This document shows, piece after piece, positions 51,237-59,623 of a stretch of 64,000 nt of DNA (position 1 is the first letter of the stretch; every line of letters starts with the position of its first letter). The translations under genes were made by a program, and so were the position numbers. The notes under the pieces are model-generated. The model was not told the DNA's origin. It searched no databases and saw only the letters and a program-made list of their open reading frames with translations. Origin of the DNA: Thermocrinis sp. (GTDB taxonomy: Bacteria; Aquificota; Aquificia; Aquificales; Aquificaceae); NCBI GenBank assembly GCA_020833645.1, contig JAJHRQ010000001.1:1-64000 (forward strand). The letters are read 5' to 3'.

Positions 51237-51259
51237 GGGGCACGCCCGCCCCCTTTTTA
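51237..51259 (+). terminator. GC-rich hairpin with T-tract after DUF2173 copy 2
   Basis: GGGGGC-ACGCCC-GCCCCC followed by TTTTT. It would end most transcripts after the two DUF2173 genes, giving them higher expression than the SCP2 and regulator genes downstream. Confidence 0.7.
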
Positions 51260-51271
51260 AAGGAGGAGAAA

Positions 51272-51661
51272 ATGTACAAGTTCCTTTCGGAAGATTGGAT
51301 AAAGGCTTACAAAGAGGAGTGGAACAAAAACCAAAAGCTCAAAGAGGAATTGAAGGACTTTTCCGCCAGCATAAAGTATTACATAGAGGGGAAAGAAGGA
51401 GACGCAGTTCATCTTATAGTGAAAAACGGAGAGGCTGTTGAAGCAGGGAAGGCGGACTCAAAGGATTACGACTTTGAACTTTGGGCAAGCTTGGATAACT
51501 GGAAGAAGCTTGCAACAGGAGATATAGGACCAAAGGCTGCCCTGCTAACAAAAAGGCTAAAGTTCAAGGGCTCCATGATCACCGCCATGAAGTATATGTC
51601 CGCCTTTGAGGGTAGTTTAAAGATGATGGGCAACATTCCCACCGACTGGGACATAAAATAA
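51272..51661 (+). CDS. SCP2 sterol/lipid-carrier-like domain protein
   Basis: 129 aa. The C-terminal half (YDFELWASLDNWKKLATGDIG, AALLTKRLKFKGSMITAMKY) fits the SCP2 lipid-binding fold, a hydrophobic-ligand carrier. SD AAAGGAGG precedes the ATG. Lying in the DUF2173 operon, it may bind a lipid or quinone-like ligand (inference). Confidence 0.78.
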   Translation: MYKFLSEDWIKAYKEEWNKNQKLKEELKDFSASIKYYIEGKEGDAVHLIVKNGEAVEAGKADSKDYDFELWASLDNWKKLATGDIGPKAALLTKRLKFKGSMITAMKYMSAFEGSLKMMGNIPTDWDIK

Positions 51662-51667
51662 AACCTG

Positions 51668-53188
51668 ATGGACTTTGAGGTCTTTGAAAACTTTTTTGAG
51701 GGGGTCCTTGTTATAGACCAAAAGTTTAGGGTCGTTTATGCAAACCCATCTGCCAAAGAGATTTTAGGAGACAAGTTAAAAATAGGGGAAGGGTGCAGGG
51801 GGCTCTTTTCTATCTGCGAAAGCTGTCCTGCAAAGTTTGTAAAGGAGGAGGGAGAGGGTGTTCAGGTTTATGATGTGGAGACTGCCTCTGGCAGGCATGT
51901 GTGCTGGAGCATGAGCTTTGTAAAGAATGCCTACTTTGTGGAAACCTTCAGGGATGTTAGCAATGTGGTCCATTGTATAGTGGAGGCAGAAAGGCAAAGG
52001 GCGCACAAGGAAGCCATACTTAACTCCATAGTGGAAGCAATCCTTGTGGTGGATAAGGAGGGCTATGTGCTGGAGCACAACAAAACAGCCCATAGGATGC
52101 TATGCAGGCAAGAGGAAGAGAGCTTGGTAGGTAAGAACATAAAGGAGCTTATAGAACTCTCCTTGGAGGAGTTACCGCCGGAGGGTGAAAGGGCGGATGT
52201 TTATGTGGAAACACCCTGCGGAAAGCAGAAGGCTTCTGTGCTGGTGTCCCCCATGAGCTCCGGCTTTGGGTATGTAGTATCTTTGCATCCCATTCAGGAG
52301 GTACTGAGCTGTACCATCGGGGAAGAAAACGCTATTGTTTTCAAAAGCAAGGCTATGCAAAAGGTCCTTGAGCTTGCCCAAAGCGTGGCGGAGTACGATA
52401 CCAACGTGTTAATAGAGGGAGAGACGGGAACGGGTAAAAACCTTCTGGCTAAATACATACATTACCTCTCTCCCAGAAGGGACAAACCCTTTGTGAAGAT
52501 CAACTGCAGTGCAATACCGGAGGGACTCTTAGAGGCGGAGCTCTAAAGGACAAGTCCGGAAAGGTAGAATTGGCAGAGGGAGGAACGCTACTTTTGGATG
52601 AAATAGGAGACATGCCCCTGAGCCTTCAGGCAAAGATTTTGCATTTAGTTCAAGACAGGGAGTTTGAGAGGCTCGGAGACACCAAATTTCGCAAAGCCAA
52701 CGTCCGGATCATAGCCAGCACCAACAAAAACCTATGGGAGTTGGTTCGAAGGGGCAAATTTAGGGAAGACCTATACTACAGGCTGAGCGTGATAAAGATA
52801 ACCATTCCACCTCTGAGGGATAGAAGGGAGGACATTCCCATATTGGTGGAACACTTTCTTCAGAAGTTCTCCAAAAAAATACAACGGAAGGCTAAAGGGC
52901 ATCTCCCCCGAGGCAATGAAAATGCTACTTTCTTATCCCTTTTACGGAAACGTAAGGGAGCTGGAGAACATAATAGAGAGGGCGGTTATTACCGCAAAGG
53001 GTTCTATGATAAGGGTGGAGGACCTCCAGTTGGACCACCAAGGTAAGGAAGAAGAGGAAAAGGAGAGGATCAAAAGGGTTTTAGAGCAAGTGGGAGGAAA
53101 CAAGAGTTTGGCGGCGAAAATACTTGGCATACACCGAACCACTCTCTGGCGTAAGATGAGGGAGTACGGTTTGGAAAATTTGGTATAA
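51668..53188 (+). pseudogene. Sigma-54-dependent activator (PAS-PAS-AAA+-Fis HTH), disrupted
   Basis: Three track ORFs make one protein. Residues 1-110 and 115-220 are PAS-like; the AAA+ domain has GETGTGKN (Walker A) and LLLDEIGDM (Walker B); the end is a Fis-type HTH (NKSLAAKILGIHRTTLWRKM). At about 52544 some 34 bp are missing, which should encode the FGYEKGAFTGA loop that contacts sigma-54, causing an in-frame TAA. Near 52897 one extra G (AAAGGGCATC) shifts the frame back. As read it cannot make a functional activator; assembly error is the alternative. Confidence 0.85.
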
Positions 53189-53189
53189 T
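53184..53189 (+). promoter_or_regulatory. -10 box of tRNA-Asn, overlapping the regulator stop codon
   Basis: TATAAT contains the TAA stop of the upstream gene and lies 11 bp before the mature tRNA 5' end, a normal distance. Confidence 0.6.
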
Positions 53190-53200
53190 TTTATATTGCA

Positions 53201-53273
53201 TCCGGGGTAGCTCAACGGGCAGAGCGGGTGGCTGTTAACCACCAGGTTGGGGGTTCGAGTCCCTCCCCCGGAG
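53201..53273 (+). tRNA. tRNA-Asn (GTT)
   Basis: TCCGGGG pairs with CCCCGGA (7-bp acceptor, G discriminator). The anticodon arm GGTGG-CTGTTAA-CCACC gives anticodon GTT, and the T arm is GGGGG-TTCGAGT-CCCTC with one G-U pair. CCA is not encoded (CA only). minC begins 13 bp later with no SD, so it may be on the same transcript. Confidence 0.96.
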
Positions 53274-53286
53274 CATTGAAAAAAAG

Positions 53287-53850
53287 ATGATTGAGATAAA
53301 GGGTATAACTTTACCAGTGCTCTTGATCAGGATCTCTGAGGGGGCTGAGGAATCGGTAGTTTTTGAACAGTTAGAAAAATTGTTCAACTCTAAACTCTCT
53401 GAGGGTGCCTACTTCTTGGTGGAGGGGAACTCCCCCTTGGTAAAGAAAGTTGAAGAGTATTTAACGAAGAAGGATGTAAGGAACATTAAGAAGCTTGAAA
53501 AGGCTTTAGAAAAGAGGGCTCCGGAACCAAGGCTTTTGGTCATAGAAAAGCATCTCCGGTCGGGGCAAAGGATAGAGCACAATGGGGACGTGTTAGTGCT
53601 TGGGAATGTGAATAAGGACGCCCAAATTGTGGCAACGGGAAACATAATAGTCATGGGTACTCTCAGAGGCATTGCTATAGCTGGAGCCCTCGGAGATGAA
53701 AGCGCAGTGGTGGTGGCCTTAAGGATGGAACCACAACAGATAAGAATAGGTAGAAAGATAGCCATATCTAACGAGGAGGAGAGGATATCCCCCGGCTATC
53801 CTGAGATTGCAAAAGTGGAAGATGGTGCTATAATTCTTGAAAGGGTGTAG
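53287..53850 (+). CDS. minC: Septum site-determining protein MinC
   Basis: 187 aa. A short N-terminal FtsZ-inhibitory domain is followed by the C-terminal right-handed beta-helix: LRSGQRIEHNGDVLVLGNVNKDAQIVATGNIIVMG and RGIAIAGALGDESAVVVALRMEPQQIRIG. It prevents FtsZ rings near poles with MinD. minD starts 2 bp later. Confidence 0.93.
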   Translation: MIEIKGITLPVLLIRISEGAEESVVFEQLEKLFNSKLSEGAYFLVEGNSPLVKKVEEYLTKKDVRNIKKLEKALEKRAPEPRLLVIEKHLRSGQRIEHNGDVLVLGNVNKDAQIVATGNIIVMGTLRGIAIAGALGDESAVVVALRMEPQQIRIGRKIAISNEEERISPGYPEIAKVEDGAIILERV

Positions 53851-53852
53851 AG

Positions 53853-54638
53853 ATGACAAAGGTTTTTGTGGTTACATCAGGCAAAGGCGGTGTAGGAAAG
53901 ACAACCATGGTCGCAAACATCTCGGTAGCACTTGCAAAAATGGGAAAGAAGGTCTTATGCATTGATGCAGACATAGGGTTGAGAAACCTGGACATGATCC
54001 TGGGTCTGGAAAACAGGATTGTCTATGATGTGCTGGATGTCCTTGAAGGAAGGGTAGCTTTTCAAAAGGCTTTGGTCAAGGACAAAAGGGGCTTTAGCCT
54101 GTGGCTTTTGCCCGCCAATCAAACCAAAAACAAGGATGCTGTGGACCCAGAAAAGTGGCTAATGCTTGTTAAGGGTATAAAAAGTTCAGTGCAGTATGAT
54201 TACATATTCATAGACTCTCCAGCGGGAATAGAGAAGGGCTTTCAGCTCGCAGCTTCCCCAGCAGACACTGCATTAGTGGTGGTAAATCCTGACGTATCCT
54301 CTGTAAGGGATGCGGATAGGGTAATAGGACTGTTGGAAAACATGGGAAAGACCGACTACAAGCTTATAATAAACCGAATAAGATGGGATGCGGTGGAAAA
54401 GGGTGAAATGCTTTCTGTAGAGGACATAGTAGAAATTCTAAGGGTACCCCTCTTGGGTGTTGTGCCCGAAGAACCAAAGCTTGTAGATTTTACCAACAGA
54501 GGAGAACCCATTGTTTTGGAAGACTATCCCGCGTCAAGGGCACTCATGGATATAGCAAGAAGAATAGCGGGAGAAGAGGTTCCCATGGTATATTATGGGC
54601 AGAAGAAGGGAATTCTTCAAAAATTGTTTGGAGGATGA
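53853..54638 (+). CDS. minD: Septum site-determining ATPase MinD
   Basis: 261 aa. Deviant Walker A TSGKGGVGKTTMVAN, DADIGLRNLDMILGLE, and the C-terminal amphipathic membrane helix KKGILQKLFGG are all MinD features. It binds the membrane as an ATP dimer and recruits MinC and MinE. It overlaps minE by 4 bp. Confidence 0.96.
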   Translation: MTKVFVVTSGKGGVGKTTMVANISVALAKMGKKVLCIDADIGLRNLDMILGLENRIVYDVLDVLEGRVAFQKALVKDKRGFSLWLLPANQTKNKDAVDPEKWLMLVKGIKSSVQYDYIFIDSPAGIEKGFQLAASPADTALVVVNPDVSSVRDADRVIGLLENMGKTDYKLIINRIRWDAVEKGEMLSVEDIVEILRVPLLGVVPEEPKLVDFTNRGEPIVLEDYPASRALMDIARRIAGEEVPMVYYGQKKGILQKLFGG

Positions 54639-54883
54639 CAATGATCTTGGACTTTTCATTTGGAAACAGTAAAAGCAAAGACGAGGCAAAAAGGAGGCTT
54701 ACCCTTGTGCTTGCCTACGAAAGGAAAGGACTACCGCCCAATTTTATAGAAAGGCTGAAAGATGAATTGGTTTATATTTTCTCTAAATACCCCCAATTTG
54801 ATGTTAGTAGAATTGAAATAGATATAAAAGAGGGAAATGATGACTTTGAAGAGGTCTGGATCGGCATACCTTTCAAGCAATGA
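54635..54883 (+). CDS. minE: Cell division topological specificity factor MinE
   Basis: 82 aa. The N-terminal MinD-binding part includes KDEAKRRLTLVLAYERKGL, followed by the dimerisation domain DELVYIFSKYPQFDVSRIEIDI. It stimulates MinD ATPase and sets up oscillation. It overlaps the next gene by 4 bp. Confidence 0.9.
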   Translation: MTMILDFSFGNSKSKDEAKRRLTLVLAYERKGLPPNFIERLKDELVYIFSKYPQFDVSRIEIDIKEGNDDFEEVWIGIPFKQ

Positions 54884-55677
54884 AGGGGAAGATTTTTTTG
54901 ATAGACCTTGATGGCGTTCTGGTAGGAGACAAAAAGCTTAACCCTATAAAAGGGGCAAAGGAGTTCCTTGAAGTATTAAGGTCCGAAGGTATCCCTTTTA
55001 GGGTAGTATCCAACAACTCCACAAGGCCACCCTCTGAAATTATGAAGATTTTAAGGGAAAAGGGTTTAGAGTTGGAAGAGGGGCGCCTTGTGAGCCCCCT
55101 TAAAGTTCTGCCAAAGTATCTGATGTCAATGAACATCAAAAGGGTCTTACTCATAGGTATGGAACCAGTGAAGAGGTATCTTATGGAAGAGGGTATTGAG
55201 GTAGTTGAAGACCATCGGGTTCAAGGAGTCGTGGTAGCCCAGGACAGGAGCCTTGACTTTCATAAGCTAAAGCTGGCTGTCTCTGCGGTCTTTTTGGCAT
55301 CCGCCAAGATCATTCCAGTGAACCTGAGCAGGATCGTAAAGGATGACGATGGGCTTTATTTCCCCGGTGCGGGCAGTGTGGCATTAATGCTAAAGCACGC
55401 CACCAACTACCCAGATGAACTTCCAAACCTTGGAAAACCTTCAAGGGAATTTATAGACTATGCCCTAGATGGGCTTGAGGGAGAGGAAGTTTATCTCATA
55501 AGCGACGACATATACACAGACCTCTTGGGTGCCAAGGCGTTAGGTATAAAGACCATCTTTATGACCACAGGCAAATATACAAGGGATGAGTTAAAGAGGG
55601 CGAACTTTGAGCCAGACCTTACCTTTGATAGCCTTGAGGAGTTGATGGAACATTTTGGTTTAAAATCTTCCTTTTAA
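54880..55677 (+). CDS. HAD phosphatase, NagD-like (class IIA)
   Basis: 265 aa. FLIDLDGVLVGD is the HAD motif I nucleophile Asp; RVVSNNSTRPPSEI is motif II; NLGKPSREFID has the motif III Lys; LISDDIYTDLLGAKALGIKTIFMTTG is motif IV. A large cap domain (80-180) fits class IIA enzymes that dephosphorylate nucleotides or sugar phosphates. It ends on the carB start. Confidence 0.87.
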   Translation: MKGKIFLIDLDGVLVGDKKLNPIKGAKEFLEVLRSEGIPFRVVSNNSTRPPSEIMKILREKGLELEEGRLVSPLKVLPKYLMSMNIKRVLLIGMEPVKRYLMEEGIEVVEDHRVQGVVVAQDRSLDFHKLKLAVSAVFLASAKIIPVNLSRIVKDDDGLYFPGAGSVALMLKHATNYPDELPNLGKPSREFIDYALDGLEGEEVYLISDDIYTDLLGAKALGIKTIFMTTGKYTRDELKRANFEPDLTFDSLEELMEHFGLKSSF

Positions 55678-57278
55678 TGAAAGTTATCATTCTTGGCAGT
55701 GGTCCAAACCGAATAGGTCAGGGTATAGAGTTTGACTATGCCTGCGTCCAAGCCATCTTCGCCCTAAAGGAAGAGGGTGTTCAGACGGTTATGGTAAATT
55801 GCAACCCGGAGACCGTCTCCACCGACTACGATACCGCAGACAGGCTGTATTTTGAGCCCATAGTCCTGGAAAATGTCCTTGAGATAATAAGGAGGGAAAA
55901 GCCTGACGGACTTCTGATCCAGTTTGGAGGGCAAACACCCTTAAAGCTTTCCATACCTTTGAGAAACTTAAAAGTTCCCATCTTGGGTACGGACCCAGAG
56001 AGCATAGACATAGCAGAGGACAGGGAAAGGTTCAGGGACCTTATAAACCAACTTGGATTAAAGCAACCCGAGAGCCTGACTGCAAGAACTAAAGAAGAAG
56101 CCCTGACGCGTGCAAAGGAGCTGGGCTACCCACTGCTTGTGCGACCTTCCTATGTACTCGGAGGCAGGGCCATGAGGATCGTCTATGAAGAGGGGGAGCT
56201 AGTTGAGTATTTGCAAGAGGCGGTGGAGGTTAGCTACCAAAGACCCATCCTTTTGGACAGGTATCTCTCCGACAGCGTGGAAGTGGATGTGGATGCCATC
56301 GGGGATGGTGAAGACTTTTTGATAGGTGCGGTTATGGAACATATAGAAGAAGCTGGTGTCCATTCGGGAGATAGCGCCGCCTCTATTCCTCCCTACACCC
56401 TTGGAAAGGATACGGTGGAGGAGATAAAGAGGCAAACCAGACTAATAGCCAAAGCCCTAAAGGTAAAGGGGCTTATTAACCTTCAGTTCGCGGTAAAGGA
56501 TGGAGAGGTGTATGTTTTGGAGGTTAATCCGAGGGCTTCTCGGACTGTGCCCTTTGTTAGCAAAAGCATAGGGTATTCTTTGGCAAAGCTTGCTGCCAAG
56601 GTGTGCGTGGGAAGAAAACTAAGGGAACTTGTGCCAGAGGTGTTTGAAAGGCTTGAAAAAGGCAATGTCCATTACTGCAGTGATTTCCTGCCAAAGGATT
56701 GGAATTACTACACCGTTAAGGAAGTGGTTTTTCCATGGAACAGGTTTCCTGAGGTGGACCCCCTTTTGGGTCCGGAGATGAGGAGCACGGGGGAGGTGAT
56801 GGGCATAGACAGAAAGTTTGGTCTTGCATATTACAAAGCCCAGCTTGCAGCCGGTAGTAGGTTGCCCACAGAGGGCAGAGTTTTCATAAGCGTGGCAGAC
56901 AGAGACAAGCCCAAAGTGTTTGAGCTGGCAAAGGGATTTTTGGACCTTGGCTTTGAGGTACTTGCAACTGCAGGAACCTACAGATTTTTAAAGGAAAGGG
57001 GGTTGAATGTTAAGCAGGTTTTAAAGGTCTCCGAGGGAAGACCAAACATAGTGGATATGATCAAAAACGGAGAGGTACAGGCGGTTATAAACACACCCAC
57101 CGGCAGAAGGGCAAGGTCTGATGCCTACCACATCCGCAGGGCGACAGTCCAGCAGGGCATTCCCTACACTACCACCGTAAGAGGAGGCTACGCTATGTTA
57201 GAGGCGATAGGGTGCTATTTAGAACACAACAAAAGCCTTGAGGTCTATTCCCTGCAGGAGGTTTTTGGTGAGGTATAG
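55677..57278 (+). CDS. carB: Carbamoyl-phosphate synthase large subunit, C-terminal half (split CarB)
   Basis: 533 aa, half the usual 1070. It begins KVIILGSGPNRIGQGIEFDYACVQA, which corresponds to the second half of E. coli CarB: the carbamate-phosphorylating ATP-grasp (YPLLVRPSYVLGGRAM, VLEVNPRASRTVPF) and the MGS-like allosteric domain (RGLNVKQVLKVSEGRPNIVDMIKNG). The first half must be encoded elsewhere. Split carB is known in Aquifex. Confidence 0.92.
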   Translation: MKVIILGSGPNRIGQGIEFDYACVQAIFALKEEGVQTVMVNCNPETVSTDYDTADRLYFEPIVLENVLEIIRREKPDGLLIQFGGQTPLKLSIPLRNLKVPILGTDPESIDIAEDRERFRDLINQLGLKQPESLTARTKEEALTRAKELGYPLLVRPSYVLGGRAMRIVYEEGELVEYLQEAVEVSYQRPILLDRYLSDSVEVDVDAIGDGEDFLIGAVMEHIEEAGVHSGDSAASIPPYTLGKDTVEEIKRQTRLIAKALKVKGLINLQFAVKDGEVYVLEVNPRASRTVPFVSKSIGYSLAKLAAKVCVGRKLRELVPEVFERLEKGNVHYCSDFLPKDWNYYTVKEVVFPWNRFPEVDPLLGPEMRSTGEVMGIDRKFGLAYYKAQLAAGSRLPTEGRVFISVADRDKPKVFELAKGFLDLGFEVLATAGTYRFLKERGLNVKQVLKVSEGRPNIVDMIKNGEVQAVINTPTGRRARSDAYHIRRATVQQGIPYTTTVRGGYAMLEAIGCYLEHNKSLEVYSLQEVFGEV

Positions 57279-58581
57279 GTATAGACCTTACTCCTATGAG
57301 CGTCCTAAAAGACCCCTTTTCTTAAAACTCATAAGAAGGCTCGCGATCCTCTCTTTGCTACTTTTGAGCTTCTATGCCCTCTTTTTCTCCCTTGGGGGAA
57401 GACCTCAGTTGGAGGGTGTGGAGTCTTTAAAGTTCATCCCAGCGGAGGGCGAGTATAACCTAAAGGTGAAAAACGGCAAAGTAAAATCCGCCAGGCTCTA
57501 TGTAGAGCAGGAAGGAAAGAACTGCAAAGTTTTTGAGGGAAATTTCCCAGAGGGGACAGATTCTTTGAAGATAAGCATAAACGCCAAAGCCTTGGGAATA
57601 AAGGAGGGAGATGCCAAGGTCAAGCTATGGGTAAGCGCAGGCTTCCTTAGAGAAAGGGAATACACCATTGACGCAAAGGTAGACCTAACCCCGCCTTCTC
57701 TTGAAATTCTTTCCTATCCTGCAAGCTTGAAGGAAGGTTCCGTGGGCGTTTTGAGGGTAAAAAGCAATGGTGTGGAGGTATCTTTGGAATGGAATGGTAA
57801 AAAGGTTTTAATGACTCCAGTTTCTCCGGAGGGTTATGTTGCCCTTTTCCCTGCTCCTCTAGATGCGGGGGGCATAGACCTACTCATAACTGCCAAAGAC
57901 CAGGTGGGCAACTCAGCCCAAAAAACTTTAAGGATAGCCATCAAAAGGGCAAACTTTAAAAAGGAAAGGATAGAGATAACTGATGACTTTATAAACTCGG
58001 TGATCTATCCTCTCTTGGGAGAACAAGCCAAAGGGTTAGACCCCATCTCCGCCTTTAAGATGGTAAACGAAGAGTGGAGAAAGAAGGATGTAAAGAAGCT
58101 CTCTGAGATAACTCAAAAGAGCGAGCCTGTAAAACTCTGGAAGGGTGCCTTTTTACGGCTAACCAATAGTAAGGTGCTCTCAACCTATGGCGTTGAGAGA
58201 TTCTATTACTACAAAGGAGAACTGGTTAGCCAGAGCAGGCACATGGGTTACGATTTTGCCTCGGTAGAAAGGGCACCTGTTCTAGCTTCCAACGATGGCG
58301 TTGTGGTCTTTGTAGGCACATTGGGTATATACGGCAACGTGGTTTTGATAGACCACGGGCTTGGGCTCTTTAGCCTTTACGGACACCTTTCGGAGAGTTC
58401 CGTCAAGGAAGGACAGTATGTAAAGAAGGGGGACGTCATAGGAAGGACGGGCAGAACGGGGCTTGCGTTGGGGGACCATCTTCACTTTGGGATCTTGGTG
58501 CATGGGCAAGAGGTGGACCCTATCTACTGGTTTGATCCCAAGTGGCTCAAAAACAACATAGACATTGCCTTTGAAAAATGA
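57268..58581 (+). CDS. Membrane-anchored M23 metallopeptidase
   Basis: 437 aa from GTG 57268, which has CAGGAGG 6 bp upstream; overlaps carB by 11 bp. One N-terminal transmembrane helix (LAILSLLLLSFYALFFSL) anchors it. The middle is beta-rich. The LytM/M23 domain (310-430) has HMGYDFAS and GDHLHFGIL, the zinc ligands H-x3-D and H-x-H. It should cleave peptidoglycan cross-links in the periplasm; following min genes suggests a division-linked role. Confidence 0.87.
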   Translation: MRYRYRPYSYERPKRPLFLKLIRRLAILSLLLLSFYALFFSLGGRPQLEGVESLKFIPAEGEYNLKVKNGKVKSARLYVEQEGKNCKVFEGNFPEGTDSLKISINAKALGIKEGDAKVKLWVSAGFLREREYTIDAKVDLTPPSLEILSYPASLKEGSVGVLRVKSNGVEVSLEWNGKKVLMTPVSPEGYVALFPAPLDAGGIDLLITAKDQVGNSAQKTLRIAIKRANFKKERIEITDDFINSVIYPLLGEQAKGLDPISAFKMVNEEWRKKDVKKLSEITQKSEPVKLWKGAFLRLTNSKVLSTYGVERFYYYKGELVSQSRHMGYDFASVERAPVLASNDGVVVFVGTLGIYGNVVLIDHGLGLFSLYGHLSESSVKEGQYVKKGDVIGRTGRTGLALGDHLHFGILVHGQEVDPIYWFDPKWLKNNIDIAFEK

Positions 58582-59222
58582 TAAGAAAACTTAGAAGGGA
58601 ACTTGTTATACTTCTTTTGCCCTTCATATCCTTACTTCTCAGGTTGTGGGCAAGGACCATAAGGTGGCAAAACAGGCACGACTTTGATAAGGACAAAAGG
58701 AAAATATACGCCCTTTGGCACGGATACGCCTTAGCCTTGGCTTTTTTTGGCATAGACAGGGGTATAGTGGTCTTGGTTAGCCGGTTCAGGGATGGAGACA
58801 TAGCGGACGGTCTTCTAAAGAGATTTGGCTTTGAGACTGTTAGGGGTTCCACGGAGGAAGGAAGGGAGGAAAAGGGAGGAAGGTCTGCACTTTTAAAGCT
58901 AATGAAGCTATTGAAAGAGGGTAAAAACGTAGCCATAACGGTAGATGGTCCCAAGGGACCGCCCTTCAAGGCAAAGGATGGGGTCATTTTCTTAGCCCAA
59001 AAGACCGGTGCGGTGATACTCCCCGCCTGTGTAAAGTTTGAAAAGTTCTTCCGCCTCAACACCTGGGACAGACTTGTAATTCCCTATCCCTTCACAAAAG
59101 CCCAACTTTTAGTGGGCAAAGAGATAAAGGTAAATCCAGAAGACACTTTAGAAGATAAAAGAAGGGAGTTAGAGGAGGAACTATTGAGGTTAGAAAGAAT
59201 AGCTTCTGGCAATCCTGGATAA
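58578..59222 (+). CDS. DUF374 lysophospholipid acyltransferase-like protein
   Basis: 214 aa. YALWHGYALALAFF contains the H in the W-H-G form typical of DUF374, and ITVDGPKGPPFKAKDGVIFLAQKTGA is the family signature. One N-terminal membrane helix is present. The family is related to LpxL-type acyltransferases and is thought to act on lipid A or its precursor. It overlaps the M23 gene by 4 bp. Confidence 0.85.
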   Translation: MIRKLRRELVILLLPFISLLLRLWARTIRWQNRHDFDKDKRKIYALWHGYALALAFFGIDRGIVVLVSRFRDGDIADGLLKRFGFETVRGSTEEGREEKGGRSALLKLMKLLKEGKNVAITVDGPKGPPFKAKDGVIFLAQKTGAVILPACVKFEKFFRLNTWDRLVIPYPFTKAQLLVGKEIKVNPEDTLEDKRRELEEELLRLERIASGNPG

Positions 59223-59623
59223 GCCTTTATGAACCTACCCTTTTCGTCAAAAAGATAGGTGGAGGGAAGAAAAACGATCCGGTAGTAATCGTTGAACTTC
59301 ACCTCCGGGTCAAGAACGGTAATAAATTTAGGGCTTATGCCTATATCTCTGTAAGACTTGACCACATCCTCCCGCACCATGGCTACCGCATAAGATATGA
59401 TGTAAAGGTCCTTTCTCTTCTCTGTGAGCTCGTTGAGAAGTTTTAACTGCTCCGAGTGTCCCGCACAGGTCCTACTCCACACGTAGAGAACTACCTTCTT
59501 TCCCTTAAACTTATTTAGAGATAACTCACTCCCGTCTAAGGTCTCAAGGGAGAGGGGAGGAATAACCTCCCTTTGGGCACAAGAAACAAAAAGCAAGGTC
59601 AAAAAAAGCCCAAGTAGTCTCAA
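59084..59623 (-). CDS. TlpA-like thioredoxin-fold lipoprotein, C-terminus read through
   Basis: 179 aa. LLGLFLTLLFVSC is a lipoprotein signal with Cys15 as lipid site. VVLYVWSRTCAGHSEQLKLL is a thioredoxin-like active region but with a single Cys (CAGH in place of CxxC). The fold ends near residue 145 (YPGLPEAI); the last 35 residues (SNLNSSSSNSLLLSS onward) are the antisense of the DUF374 gene, a 139-bp convergent overlap. A lost stop or a base error is likely. Confidence 0.72.
   Translation of the reverse strand: MRLLGLFLTLLFVSCAQREVIPPLSLETLDGSELSLNKFKGKKVVLYVWSRTCAGHSEQLKLLNELTEKRKDLYIISYAVAMVREDVVKSYRDIGISPKFITVLDPEVKFNDYYRIVFLPSTYLFDEKGRFIKAYPGLPEAILSNLNSSSSNSLLLSSKVSSGFTFISLPTKSWAFVKG

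Noticed and set aside
52570-53046. Separate short AAA+ gene
   Set aside because: It is the middle frame of the disrupted sigma-54 activator, not an independent gene.
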